A stretch of DNA of 64,000 nucleotides, taken from positions 52,368,975-52,432,974 of the forward strand of contig CM068580.1 of assembly GCA_035048485.1 (NCBI GenBank), read 5' to 3'. The DNA comes from Pteria penguin (Eukaryota; Mollusca; Bivalvia; Pterioida; Pteriidae). Of this stretch, positions 13,098-24,686 are shown piece by piece (the stretch's first letter is position 1; the number at the start of each line of letters is the position of its first letter). The notes under the pieces were generated by a model. The model had not been told where the DNA came from, made no database searches, and saw only the letters and a program-made list of their open reading frames with translations. The translations under genes and the position numbers were made by a program.

Positions 13098-13436
13098 GTG
13101 AACAGAGTTAAACTTCGTGTTATGCCGGGTAAACTTGAAAATTCGGTAGGTAGTGAAGTGAACCGTAAGTTACCGCAAAAGACGGTGCCAAGACCGGAAA
13201 ATATGCGATCTGAAAGGATGCCCTGTTCCGATTTCTCTGATGATGAATATGGTGTGATTGAAACTAGTCGTGGGAAACAAGCTACTCGTGCGGAACAAAC
13301 TAGTCATGTGGAACAAACTAGTCATGCGGAACAAACTAGTCCTGTGGAACAGTCGTCAATGCGTAGAACGATGCGTAGCACTGCTGGGAAACATGGTAAT
13401 GTTCATCAGCTTCCCAAGTCTTCAGTGAGACATTAA
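13098..13436 (+). pseudogene. Gypsy pol C-terminal tail with short repeats
   Basis: This 112-codon open frame after the integrase is probably the end of pol. It includes about four copies of an 18 bp repeat, translated as EQTSH/EQTSP, near 13270-13350. No known domain is seen. Confidence 0.5.
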
Positions 13437-14312
13437 TAGATGTATTGTACCTTGTCACTTGTAAAATAGACAGTATTTTCATCTTTGTGTGTATGCTTAT
13501 TGAATTTGTGGTACACACTGTTGTTTCTTATTAGGTTCTGAATTTTTCTCAGGTTGTTTTAAATGATATTCTGGACTGAGACCGATTCCAATCATTTGAC
13601 ACAGATTTGACACCTTCTATACTAGAAGGTTACCTACTTCGACTTCTCCATATATAAATACATATGGAATTTACACGATTTGACTCTTTCTACTGGGTAT
13701 ATGTGACGGGTGTTGCTAGCAAGCAGGAGATGCTCACTCTCCCCGGGCACCTGATCTCACTCCATCACAGGGGTTCACATATGCTCTTCAAGTAGACATA
13801 TTTTGTTATTTTCCATTTGTTTTTCATTTTCACTGATTTTGTATGTCCTCTGGTTTCATGAGTTTTGGACTTGTGATTTGGATTTATCCATCATCTTTAC
13901 ATTGTTCTATGTATACAATTTTGAGATTTGGTCCCGATTGTGGTCAAATTTTTGTTTAAATTAAAAAAAAATCGATTTTAGTCACCTACGACTTTACTAT
14001 GACAAGTTAGTTGTGGTTATGTACTGATGTTCTTGTCACGATTTTCATTATATTTTTCTTTAAAAATCTTTCCGTTAGTGAATTATTTTTACAAATTACT
14101 TGTCTTATCCTAACCGTATGTATTTATTGGTTTTTTTTAATACAATTATCCATAGATTTTTCTTGATCTCAAACAGGTAATTTTGTCATCTTAAATATTA
14201 TATTATTTTCATTGTACTTTTTATTTTTAATATTTGTTTGACATTTATGGTTAGAATTTTACTTGGTAATCATGCAGAGTAACAGAGACGTTACTGCCTT
14301 AAGTGGGATGAA
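13437..14312 (+). other. Gypsy 3' non-coding segment
   Basis: There is no open frame of note. It ends with AAGTGGGATGAA just before the 3' LTR, a weak purine-rich tract in the position expected for plus-strand priming. Confidence 0.5.
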
Positions 14313-14578
14313 TGTGGCCAAGTTAGGTTACATGATTTCGGATTTTTTGTAGACCGTTGCGGGTTTTTCCTTTCAGTGACAACTTATGTAAATTTTCTTG
14401 GTGATAGTGACTGCCACATAATTTTTGTCTGATTATCAATACTAGTTTAGCCTGTATTTCACCTTCTGCGCACCTTATATGCTGCTGCATTTCCCTCTGG
14501 TTTATGCTTTCCTGCATTAATGGAATAAAGTCTTCACACTTCATGATCATCTCATTACTCTTTGTCTTGCTGGGCACA
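14313..14578 (+). repeat. Gypsy 3' LTR
   Basis: 266 bp, near-identical to 8850-9114, with TG...CA ends; ATAG follows at 14579-14582. Confidence 0.92.
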
Positions 14579-15680
14579 ATAGTAATACTTTTTCAAAAAT
14601 TTTATACTAAACTTTTATTTTTAAATGACTAACGAGGACATTTTAAGAAAAAATGAAATTCGTCCTCAATATTTAAGGTGTATAAAGGGCATAAACGTTT
14701 TGTTAAATATGATTGGAAAGTAAAGGTACCCTTTAGATGTTTGTAAATAGAACACTTTAAGGAACTTTTCATATCAGAAAGAATAGTTTGTTTATAATGA
14801 TCAAAAATACGTTGCTTAGCAACAGCGTATATATACTCAGTCTTTAACCAACATTGGTTTAACCACAAATCCATAATCCAACATTTGACAAAATATCTTT
14901 CACATTAGCTACCCAGTTTTTGCAGTTGTGATTACTATTCAATTCATTACACATGAAGTCAAAGCATGATTTTAAAATACAGTTTTTTGTTGACAAAAGT
15001 TTCAGCCAATATTTCAATATACGTAATTTTCTCACATATTGCATAGGTAATCTCCCCATTCACAATATATGACTGCATTTGGAGTAGAACTTTTGACTCC
15101 AAGTATACTTTCACAAAAATTTATTGGGAATTTTTCTATATCTGGAGCAGAATGAGCTCCCCAAATTTCACTGCCACAGTTAGTAACACTTCCAACATAA
15201 GTATCAGATAAAGACAAAAGTGTAATAAAATTCAAATTCATATTGTAGTATTTGCGTTTAAGGGAGAATAGTGCTTTTCTGCATTGTAAAGATAATTGCT
15301 TTTGGGTGAGGTTAAATTTCAAAATGAGTCCACGATAACAAAACGTATCTTCTACTTCAATTTGCTCATTCATGTAATACCATGTGTCATCTGGTCGTAA
15401 AATACCGCCGTTCCTGAAAACCAAACTTTTCGTTTTTCCAACATAAACGGTTAAAACACATTATTCTGTGTAATTTTGCAATGAATTCAACATTAGTTGT
15501 AAATCAGAAGCCGACTGGGCTAACATAACCATACCATGGGCATACATTAATAAAAAGAGGGATAACTCTTGGAATTCTGTAGGAGCATTTCCCTTAATTC
15601 TATATATATGCAAATTGGGAAAACGTAGGCTGCAAATGTAGTTCACATTAACACCTAGCTCTGGTGAAGCTTACGTAGAA

Positions 15681-16342
15681 TGTTTACAATACGGAAAGGA
15701 ATAATTTTAACTTCTACAGTCTGTTGTCCCACTTAAAGCAATTTAAACATGAATTTTCGGCATAACGTCCTCAAAAGCATGTTGTTATTGAGGTTGGCAA
15801 TGGCCGTCGGAAAAGCCCTTAAATGTGCGTTCAGTACGACTAAATGAAAACATAGGTTACATGCCGGTAGGTTTCAAAAATAATCAACGTGTTTGTTAGC
15901 TCTGGTGTAAACTTTACATACATCTTCCTAAATAATTTGATGAATATGTAGTTCTTAACATACAAACAGTATCAATATTTCATATAATGCACATCACCAT
16001 GGACCTATTTCCTTAGTGTAGGAATGCATAGAGCAAAGGGGTCAATCCCAAGAATTCAATATGGCGGCGCCCAGAACGCCGATGATAACAAAGTAACACT
16101 TTGTGTCACAAAAATGGAGCACTAGGATAATAGTAATTCCCCTTAGACCTAAGTTCACAAATAGAATAAACAGCGGGGTAATTTCAAATTTACCCTTTAG
16201 TTTGCACGAGCGACTGTAATGTAGACCTGTCCTAACTCTGTATTCAGTCACACTTGTTGTCATTATTTATGATATCTGACTATCTGTCACATCATGCGAA
16301 CCAATAGATAAAAGGACAGGATTACACTGAATCGAACGATTT
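15681..16342. other. Non-coding stretch
   Basis: I see no gene or strong repeat here. Confidence 0.4.
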
Positions 16343-16830
16343 AAAGCTGTATAACTTATGTTCGTATATTATAGGTAAATTTATTCTAAATTGTTTTGAT
16401 TACATGTATAAGCCTAAAACATATTTTAAAAAGGCCCTTGCAAATGTTGTGATCAAATTCGTCGTATTAAGTGAGATACTGCTGTCTAAAACGCGATGTT
16501 TGTAAACAGAATGTTTACAACCAACTTATCACGTGATCTAAATTGGAAGTCGCATCATGGAGGGCGAGGTAAATAAACTTGACGAGTAACTTTAAAAGTC
16601 TGCATTCAAGTCTGCTAAAGTTAGTTTTTACTGAAATTCTTTCCTTTTGGAATCTCCCTTCACCGTATTTGTTTTGATTAAACTGCGCATGCGCGAAGTC
16701 AGGTTATAGTTGTATTTAGGGAATACCCTCTTTATTTACGAAGTATTTTCTTTTTATTTTGATATCTCCGGGGTTTTGAAGCAACAAAAAATGTTATTAA
16801 CGCAATGTTAATAACTTCAGCCATATATGA
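16343..16830 (+). repeat. ~490 bp dispersed repeat, copy 1
   Basis: This segment is present again, inverted, at about 32295-32795. Shared blocks include GTTTGTAAACAGAATG, TTATCACGTGATCTAA, the palindrome GCGCATGCGC and ATTTTGATATCTCC. The order of blocks is fully inverted between copies. Identity looks high but was not computed. No coding frame is visible; it may be a non-autonomous transposon. Confidence 0.75.
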
Positions 16831-17319
16831 AAAATAGTTTTTGTTTTACATACGATAATGTTTGAAATTATACCGAATTGTAGGGTATACAACTTTAACA
16901 TGGGAGGTTGCAAACCATTGGGAAAGGGGGATGTGCAGTGATAATAAATAAAGTGGATTTCAGATATAACAAAAAGAGTTGGAACAAGATTCATACATTT
17001 GAGAGCGTGCATATAATAGTGTACACTTCGTAAGGAGAGAATCAAGGTAGGATATGTACACATTATTTGTAGAAGTGAAAATGAATACCGTGGATATATT
17101 TATGTAAGATAAGTACTAATTCAGCGATATGGACTAGTAAACCTGACAAGTGATATAACATCCTATGTCACGTAAAATAGTGAAAATATTTGGAGTTTAC
17201 CTATCTAGGGCGTCAGGGTCATCTCGTGTATTGTGGTATAAACATACATACAAGGTTAACATCTATCGATATTATCCATAATGGTTACAAAATAAGTGGA
17301 TGGATAGAAAAGGTATTGT

Positions 17320-17427
17320 CCTTTTCTAACTTCATTTTTTTTTTCTTTGTAATTTAAAGTGAGCACATGACTATTATTATTAGTCATGTGCCCACTTAAA
17401 ATTACAAAAATTTGAAGGTAGAAAAGG
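17320..17427. repeat. Foldback (hairpin) sequence
   Basis: Arms of about 50 bp (CCTTTTCTA...GAGCACATGACTA against TAGTCATGTGCCCAC...TAGAAAAGG) surround a loop of TTATTAT. The arms have a few mismatches and a poly-T expansion. Probably a MITE-type remnant. Confidence 0.75.
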
Positions 17428-17429
17428 CC

Positions 17430-20400
17430 AGTATTATCTAACGTATAACATATTCATTTGCAGGTAGGCCATTGAATTGTTTAAGAACCAATCATGTATT
17501 GACAAATAATCACATGCTTTAAACAGATACAGGGTAACCAATAAACAAAATTACAAATTTTAATAAAGGTCCCTGATAACGCACTCTACGTAAAGTATTT
17601 TCAAATCGTTTCAGAAAAAATTTTGAAATGTGTTATCAAATTAGAGGCCATGGTAGCCATTTTGTTGGCAAATCGGAAAGAAAGATACGAACTTGGCAGA
17701 GAGAACTCAGCAGTTGCTTCCTATTAAGTATCAGTGAAATCCTTGCAGCAGTTTCTTGAAAGCCATACATGTGAAAAGTCAGTCATTTCGAGTGATTAGT
17801 GGATAAACTTATTCGTTAACCAGAAATGTGAAAAATTCACGACCAAGAATTTATGCTTTCATTTTGCTCACGTTCTAATTTTTTTCCAGTTCCGGTTTAC
17901 ATATTTATGTACTTAATTATGTCGGTTATTTATACCTTACTTCGCTTTTCTTCTAGCAAATCAGTATTTTACTTTTTTCAAAGATTATTGATGATGGTTA
18001 AATTGATACATGAATTAAGTCGTATCTAGAAATAGTTACGTCATTATTATATTTAGTCATACTCTGCCAGCATGTAAAAGAAAGAAAAGGTTTTAATCAA
18101 CAATCATTATGGCTATCGATAGAAACTAAACACAAAGAAAGCAATGGCAAACCATTGGTGCCTGGTGTTGATAGAAACATGCGTATGATCCATATCGAAA
18201 GTGCTCTAAAATATATTCAGTCACATTCTGCCAGCATGACTTACGCAAATATTGGCATGGAAAGGAAAGAAAAGATTTAACCAACAATGATTATGCCTAC
18301 CGATATCAACTGACAAAGAAGAAAGCAATGACATGCCACTAGTGGTGTTGCTAGATAACACGCAGAGCTTGTCTACCGACAATTGCGTTCGACACTTTGG
18401 ACCGATTTTAAATTCAACTGACGACCACTCATTTCACAGTAATTGCCGAATGTTGCATACAAGTATCAGGATGATCGAGGTTGGCTGGAAATACAATGAA
18501 AAATGACGAATTACAGTATTTAATCCACATTCACTTGAAATGTATAAATCGGTCTTACCTAGATTATGTTGGATTATTGGGCCGTCGGACTATCGGGCCG
18601 TTGGACTTAAGGGCGGTCACCTTATTACTAAATGTACAGTACTGCAGTAAACTTCGTAAGTAAAAATTTAATTTTAGTGTCGAAATCTTTGTCGTAAATA
18701 TAAAAATTGCGACTTGTGTGGTTCTGTTAATTTCATACTAAAATTGATGAATATTTCCCTCTCAGTTCTAAGACTAAGATTGCTCGTAAATTACTTAAAG
18801 CTAGACTTAAATCTCAAAGTTCGTCGTAAGTTTAGGGACCCGGAGTATACATGTAAATATAATTCAAACAAGTTTGAGTGGGTCTGTTAGAAATCAGTTT
18901 CAGAAAATCCATACACAAAGTGGCCTCCTTGAGTAAATATAGCTTCTCTCTTTGACAAGATTAAATTGTCAGAAAAAAGGGGAAGGAAGATTCTTGTCCG
19001 TCTTGATCATATTACCACAAAAGCCCGAATTTCAATTATGACAAATGCAAATTTGTTTCTTAAGTATTGAGTAGATATCACTGGATTCACTTTGCCTTGT
19101 TTAATCTTAAAGAATGTTGTTCAAATCACGTGGCTACGGACAAACAATTGTACATAAATTTAAGATCTTATAATAAATGAAACGAAACTCTATGCAAACT
19201 TTATTAAAATTCCTTCGTTCTGTTCTTGTACCATGCTAGATACAATATTCTTATAGGCGTTTTGGACCCTCATGATCTATATGAAAAACATTCTAGGTAT
19301 TTATTTAAATATTGATTAGGCTTCAAACTTTTCTATTATGCTGCTGTGAGAATGGAATTACTTCAAAGTTCACATGAGGTATTGGTTGTTCCTTTGCTGC
19401 TAAGATATGAAGAAGTCCCATCCATTGGCACTGCATAATCGATCGAAATACCTAAGCATCTCGGGGGTTTAATTGTAAAATAAACATTAATTTTATAGCT
19501 GTACGAATCACATTTATCATTTATCTTGCTGCACTGGTGTTAAAATGCAGTTGGTCGTGGAATAAATTTAGTGTGCTCCACAAATATTTTCCATATCTAC
19601 TGCATTTACACAACAGTGAAGTGAAAAGAAAAAAAAAGAAGAAAGAAAAAGAAAAACAATTTTTAAATACTTGTAATAAAGAACTTTGTAAACGTTGCTT
19701 TGTTGACATTTGCCTTGGTTGTCCCTCCAACTGATTGAAAGTTACTATCTCTTGACAGTTGAGGCTGACTTTACTAGTACATGTATTTCCCGTTAGCGAT
19801 TATTGTTTTCACTATGATTACACTTCATTCTATTCAATATTTATTTCCAAGCCATTATAAATACTGCTGAAGTAATTATGTAGCTGAAAGAGTTTGAACC
19901 GTAGTTTGACACCTGGGATTTGGTCCCTGGGAACCTATTATTTAAACTAAAGTAATCATATTTAAGAGAATTTAGAGGACTTTCATTTTCTCAGTAATGA
20001 ATGTTATTATATGTCCTAAAATGTAGACTGAAGCTTCGAGTGACCTATTATTATCGTTGTTATCATCCGGCGTCCGTCTCTTTGCCTATCCATCTTTCCG
20101 TCTGGTGGTACCGTACAATATATTGATAGTCTCTATGGAGACTGTGGAAGGGATTTTGATGGAAATTGGCAAGGATGAAGTTCTCATGGTTTCATATAAG
20201 AGGTATTATTTTTCAGTCAGATTCTTCAAGCATTGGATCAAGATAGACTCAAGACTATATCTTTCTTTGACAAACTTCTTCAGATCGGCTGTATTCATTG
20301 ATAAACTATCCGAATAAGAGTGTTATGAAATGGTTTTTTTTCTTTCTTGGTTTTAATTCCATTCAAAAATCAGATTTTTATGCACTATGGAATTCTTTTT

Positions 20401-20539
20401 GAAATATTTGAATTAGTACATTTACAAGTATATTCTTTGATTTTCTCTTTATTGACTAACCCATTTCCGTATTATATATAAAAATGATATTTCGCATACG
20501 ATTATCCTCACACTGCCTAGCTGTGGAATCTGGGGTTTA
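17430..20539. other. Non-coding stretch with degenerate short repeats
   Basis: No gene is recognisable. About 18055-18110 and 18220-18280 share blocks (TCACATTCTGCCAGCATG-like, AAAGGAAAGAAAAG), an old duplication. About 18570-18615 carries repeated GGGCCGT/GGACTAT words that recur near 26.5 kb. Confidence 0.45.
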
Positions 20540-20942
20540 AAGAAACATTCCCTTAAATAGACGTTTATGTCCATTGTGTACAACAGATATTGAAGACGAA
20601 TTCCATTTTCTTTTGAAATGTCCCTCTTATCATTTCTTAAGAATAAAGTATCTTAAGAAATATTACTTTGTAAAACCTTCTGTTTACAAACTAGTGCACT
20701 TTTTAAGCTCTTCAAACATTAAAGAACTTTGCAGTTTGGGGAAATTCATTAAAAATGCTTTTACCATAAGGAACATCGATCCTTCATAATTAAAATATTA
20801 TATGTAAAGTATATCTATTTTCCATCTCTTATCTGTACTTGATCTTATATATGTATATGTTCATATTGCTTGAATATCCATTGCATATTATGTATACCTG
20901 CCAACTGTATAGCTTCTGGTGAATAAACAATACAATACAATA
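20540..20942 (+). pseudogene. LINE 3' end fragment
   Basis: The plus strand encodes RLCPLCTTDIEDEFHFLLKCP followed by YLKKYYFVKPSVYKLVHFL and a stop near 20787. This is the same C-terminal domain as the minus-strand LINE at 14.6 kb. A 3' UTR and an ACAAT-repeat tail (AATACAATACAATAC) end the copy, so it is a 5'-truncated insertion. Confidence 0.75.
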
Positions 20943-21924
20943 CTTATGGTGAGGTCCGTAGCATAATTATTATAATGAAGCCATGAACCACACAGGTACC
21001 GCCACTATACTTAGCGCAATGAACTTGGATGGCGTGAAACAATAACAAAACAAACAAATCGAACCGTTTGTCTTTCTATATATTTGTGCCTCGAAAGATA
21101 TTCAGGAATGACGTGGGTTCGGACTTTAAAACAAAGTCTTAGTCCGACCAACTGAAAAACTCAACTGAATTGTCTATACAGGTTATACCAAAATTGTTAT
21201 CAAAACCGTATAGATATGGATTTAAAATTTAAATTAATTAATTGCCTTCGGGTGAACAAAGAAGTTCATCACACCAGATAAACATGACCTAGTTACCATG
21301 GTGATTTGATACAATGAAAATGAATAATGTGTGGATCATTATTATAAAGTTTCAAGTAAAATTTTTGATTGGAATTTATAATAAAAGTACAGTACTGGAT
21401 GTCAAAATATAAACGATTATTAGAATAATATCAATTTAAGATGATGATCCTATTGTAGCACCCTTCAATCCCCCTTCCCTTCCCTGTGACATTATTGCTC
21501 TACGCAAGATATAAACACTTGTGATAAGAAACCGATGTGGTGTAACACATGCCCCAATTATGCCCTCGAACACTACACAAGTTACTTGCACCCGCTGCTG
21601 AACCACTACAAGATCAAGATTATCTGCTTAACAATATAATTCCAATTACGTGATTAGCATGTCCTAATGCCGTGTATCATGTCAAAATACTAACTATTGA
21701 TGCATAACCAATATTTCTTAATGTAAAACACGTGTCTATCAACCTAAAATGGAGTACATGTTTGGATAACTTGCACATCTTTTCTCAATGTATATCAAAT
21801 TCCAGTTCTTCCTGCTCATGCGCAAACTGACCCCCACAAAGCGATTCCGGCGAGCATATAGTGAAATAGAAACTAGACAGTATCAGCTTTGCTTAAGATT
21901 TTGCTTTTTGACTTAAATCTCAGG

Positions 21925-21927
21925 ATG
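21925..21927 (+). CDS. Troponin C exon 1 coding part (ATG only)
   Basis: The initiator codon is the last codon of the exon and is followed by GTAAGTATG, a strong donor. The 5' UTR lies immediately upstream (its start is unknown; GCATATAGTG at about 21854 is TATA-like). An ATG placed just before the first intron is common in calmodulin and troponin C genes. Confidence 0.82.
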
Positions 21928-24651
21928 GTAAGTATGTATACATGTATATATATATTCAGTTATTATAACTTTATGATATCAACATATTGTATATTTAATA
22001 GTTGTAAATTGTAAATGATTTATCAGATATCATTGACAAATCAGAGTGATCTCCAGATGTATGTGAAAGATAATACATGTTTCTTTTGATTTTGTGTTTC
22101 AGTCGGAATTCAAAGTATCAGAAAAACAATTTGCAGGTAAGAAAATTCGCTTATCTTGAAATTACTTAAGACAGATCTTCAAATTTCTCGGCGGGATGTT
22201 AATATTCCCGACATATAGAGAAATAAGTTTATCAAAACTTCGTAATTTGAGTAACCTTTCTATACTCCCTATTTATTTACTTCTTTTACATTTCAAATTT
22301 GGCAAATAAACGAAGCACAGGAATATTGAACCGTTGTATTATTCGTAATGCGTTTACTATATTTTGTTTTTCTTACAAAATTGGCAAATAAACAAAATTT
22401 TAAGCCCAAATCGTAAAAAAACAGAACTAATTAACACACAGTGAACAAGAAAATTTGCAGCTCAGTGATAATTCACATAAAGTTAATATTATACACTCCC
22501 ATAGAGCATCTGATGCTTTAACCCCCACGCCGCGCCTTATAAGGGTTGTGCGTCATGACGATAAGAATGGTTGCCATGCAACTGACTGCTTCACGTAAAT
22601 ACTCCCTATAAATAACATCAAAATTTATTTTTATATCTGCAAAGCGATCGAGAGCATTTAGCACAAGTTATAAGTAAACAAACAGATGTAAGATTGCTGC
22701 TTATCTTGATTATGGTATAAATCAGAGAAAAGTCATTTATCCTAGGAAGAACACCAAGGTGGGAAAGGGGCAAACTCGTATTTTCTATCTTCTGGTTGTC
22801 AGAGCATTTTTGTATGGACAAGATTTTTTCACATATAATCCGATGATTTGTGTGTGTGTGTGGGGGGGGGGGGGGTGTTTTGGGGGGTGGGGGTGCGTGA
22901 AGGCATAGCACATATTTCCCTCGAACATTCAGGGTGAAAATCAGTAGCAAGACAGGGATTCGTACCAAGAATCTTCCGCCTTCTAATCCGATGTTCTGGT
23001 ACTGGCACCTAGACCAATGCCCCAGTTTGCCACATTCCAATGTTAGGTTCCTAGAAACCTTGTTAATCCTAATCTTCCTCTCATACCTCCACACAAACAC
23101 TGTCAACTGATAAGAATATGTGAAACCTCCAATTCTGTAGCAAGCAAATTGAAAAAAATTATGACCAGACAGGGATTCGAAGCCATTACATTCCACATAT
23201 CATGCGGCTGATCTAATAGCTGAATTATCTGAGCCACAGTCTGCCACATTTTAAAAACAAATGAGACAGATGAGAAATGTAATACTATATGACCACAAAC
23301 TACATGAGTGCTTTCCTATTATTTCCTTCGTAAATTAAAGAATCATTGCACAAATCCCACCCCTTATTTTTTTTCCCTGAGATTTATGTATGTTGTTATA
23401 TTATATAAGAACTGTAATTTCCTCTTCTGTAGAAAAAAATTACATACCCAAAACTCAAATATCTGACAAGACATATCTTGACCCCTATGTCTTAACTCTC
23501 AGGTCTTGCTGTAGTGTATTCATGCTACAACATTTCAGCCTTATGACACACTTAGACACACAGCAAAAAGCTTTAATATCATTTTTCCAACCAGGGGGCA
23601 TGTTTAAATCACTAGTATCACTCAAATGGTAAATAAATTGAGTTAACTATGTGCTGGTAAATGAAACAAGGGAGGAAACTATAGTTTAAAATGGTCAATT
23701 CTTTGCACCAATCCTCACCTTTTTTTGCCACATACATTGGCATTTCTTGAACTGAGATGCCAAATTTCATTAAAATCATTCAATATTATAGGACTTTAAA
23801 TTTTGTTAAGAAACACATATGCAACAATGTAATTTGTGTTGCAAAATGTAAGCAATGAATAAAATACTTCCAATTCCAACCTATTTTTTTATAATACTAG
23901 GAATATCAACTTGGGATCTTTTTTTAAATTTCATTAAAGTGTTTTGCATTCAGAAGGATTGAAGATTTCATTATTCAAGTTTTAATCATTTAAATGAAAG
24001 GAAAATTGATTTGAAATTTCAGATTAAATTATTTCAAAGAGGATTGAGTAAATTTATGCCCTAGAAAAATACTAATGATATTATAAAATTAGATAAAAAT
24101 GTTAGAGTAACTGTAATGTTTATTTAAGGAATTTAATAATAGAATATTAAAAGTCAGAGGTGGTCTGAGCATTTTTGAATAAAGGGAGAGGGCGCAAGCC
24201 AAGTGCTTAACCACTACACCAAGTCTGCCCCTCCATGATGATGGGAATCTGCAAATACTAACATGTAACAACCCGAAATATGTAAATACTAACCTGTAAC
24301 AACCAGAAATATGTAAATACTGTCGTTTACTCATGACGACAGGAGTTTACTCAGGAGTACATGACTATCCATGAGTAAACGACAATACTAACATGTAACA
24401 ACCGGATATATGTAAATACTAACATGTAACAACCAGACAATTGTAAATACTAACATGTAAAAATATGTAAATGCTAACATGTAACAACCAGAAAATTGTA
24501 AATACTAACCTGTAACAACCAGAAATATGTAAATTCTTATATGTAACAACCAGATATATGTAAATACCAACATGTAACAACCAGAAATATGTAAATGGAA
24601 ATTTAAATTTACCACACTTATCATACATTTTAGATTGACACAATGTTGCAT

Positions 24652-24686
<35 letters not shown>

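Larger units (their letters stand above)
8850..14578 (+). mobile_element. Ty3/gypsy LTR retrotransposon, structurally complete but inactive
   Basis: Two LTRs (8850-9114 and 14313-14578) begin TGTGGCCAAG and end GGGCACA. The 4 bp sequence ATAG lies directly outside both (8846-8849 and 14579-14582), and the LTRs differ at roughly ten positions. Between them, in order, are a primer-binding site, gag with a CCHC knuckle, protease, reverse transcriptase, RNase H and integrase, which is the Ty3/gypsy order. Several frameshifts and stops interrupt gag and pol, so it cannot make its own proteins. It sits inside an older minus-strand LINE. Confidence 0.92.
8602..15680 (-). mobile_element. 3' part of a second LINE, split by the gypsy element
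   Basis: The minus strand from 15680 to 14579 encodes decayed RT C-terminal sequence: LLMYAHGMVMLAQSASDLQL (a YADD-like region reading YAHG), then GKTKSLVFRNGG, GSEIWGAHSA and CESILGVKSS, and the zinc-knuckle-like end IEDEFHFFLKCP. The frame resumes across the gypsy insertion at 8849 with SFFKLTQLLSTQNVKELCNL and GKYIKNCFKIRQ, then a 3' end resembling AATAAACAATACA at about 8602-8625. The same family ends at 20540-20942 on the plus strand. Several frameshifts and the YAHG change show a dead copy, older than the gypsy insertion. Confidence 0.75.

Noticed and set aside
22618..23196. 192-codon minus-strand frame in troponin C intron 2
   Set aside because: It runs through a G-rich tract giving poly-Pro and has no domain. 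It is long, but not supported.
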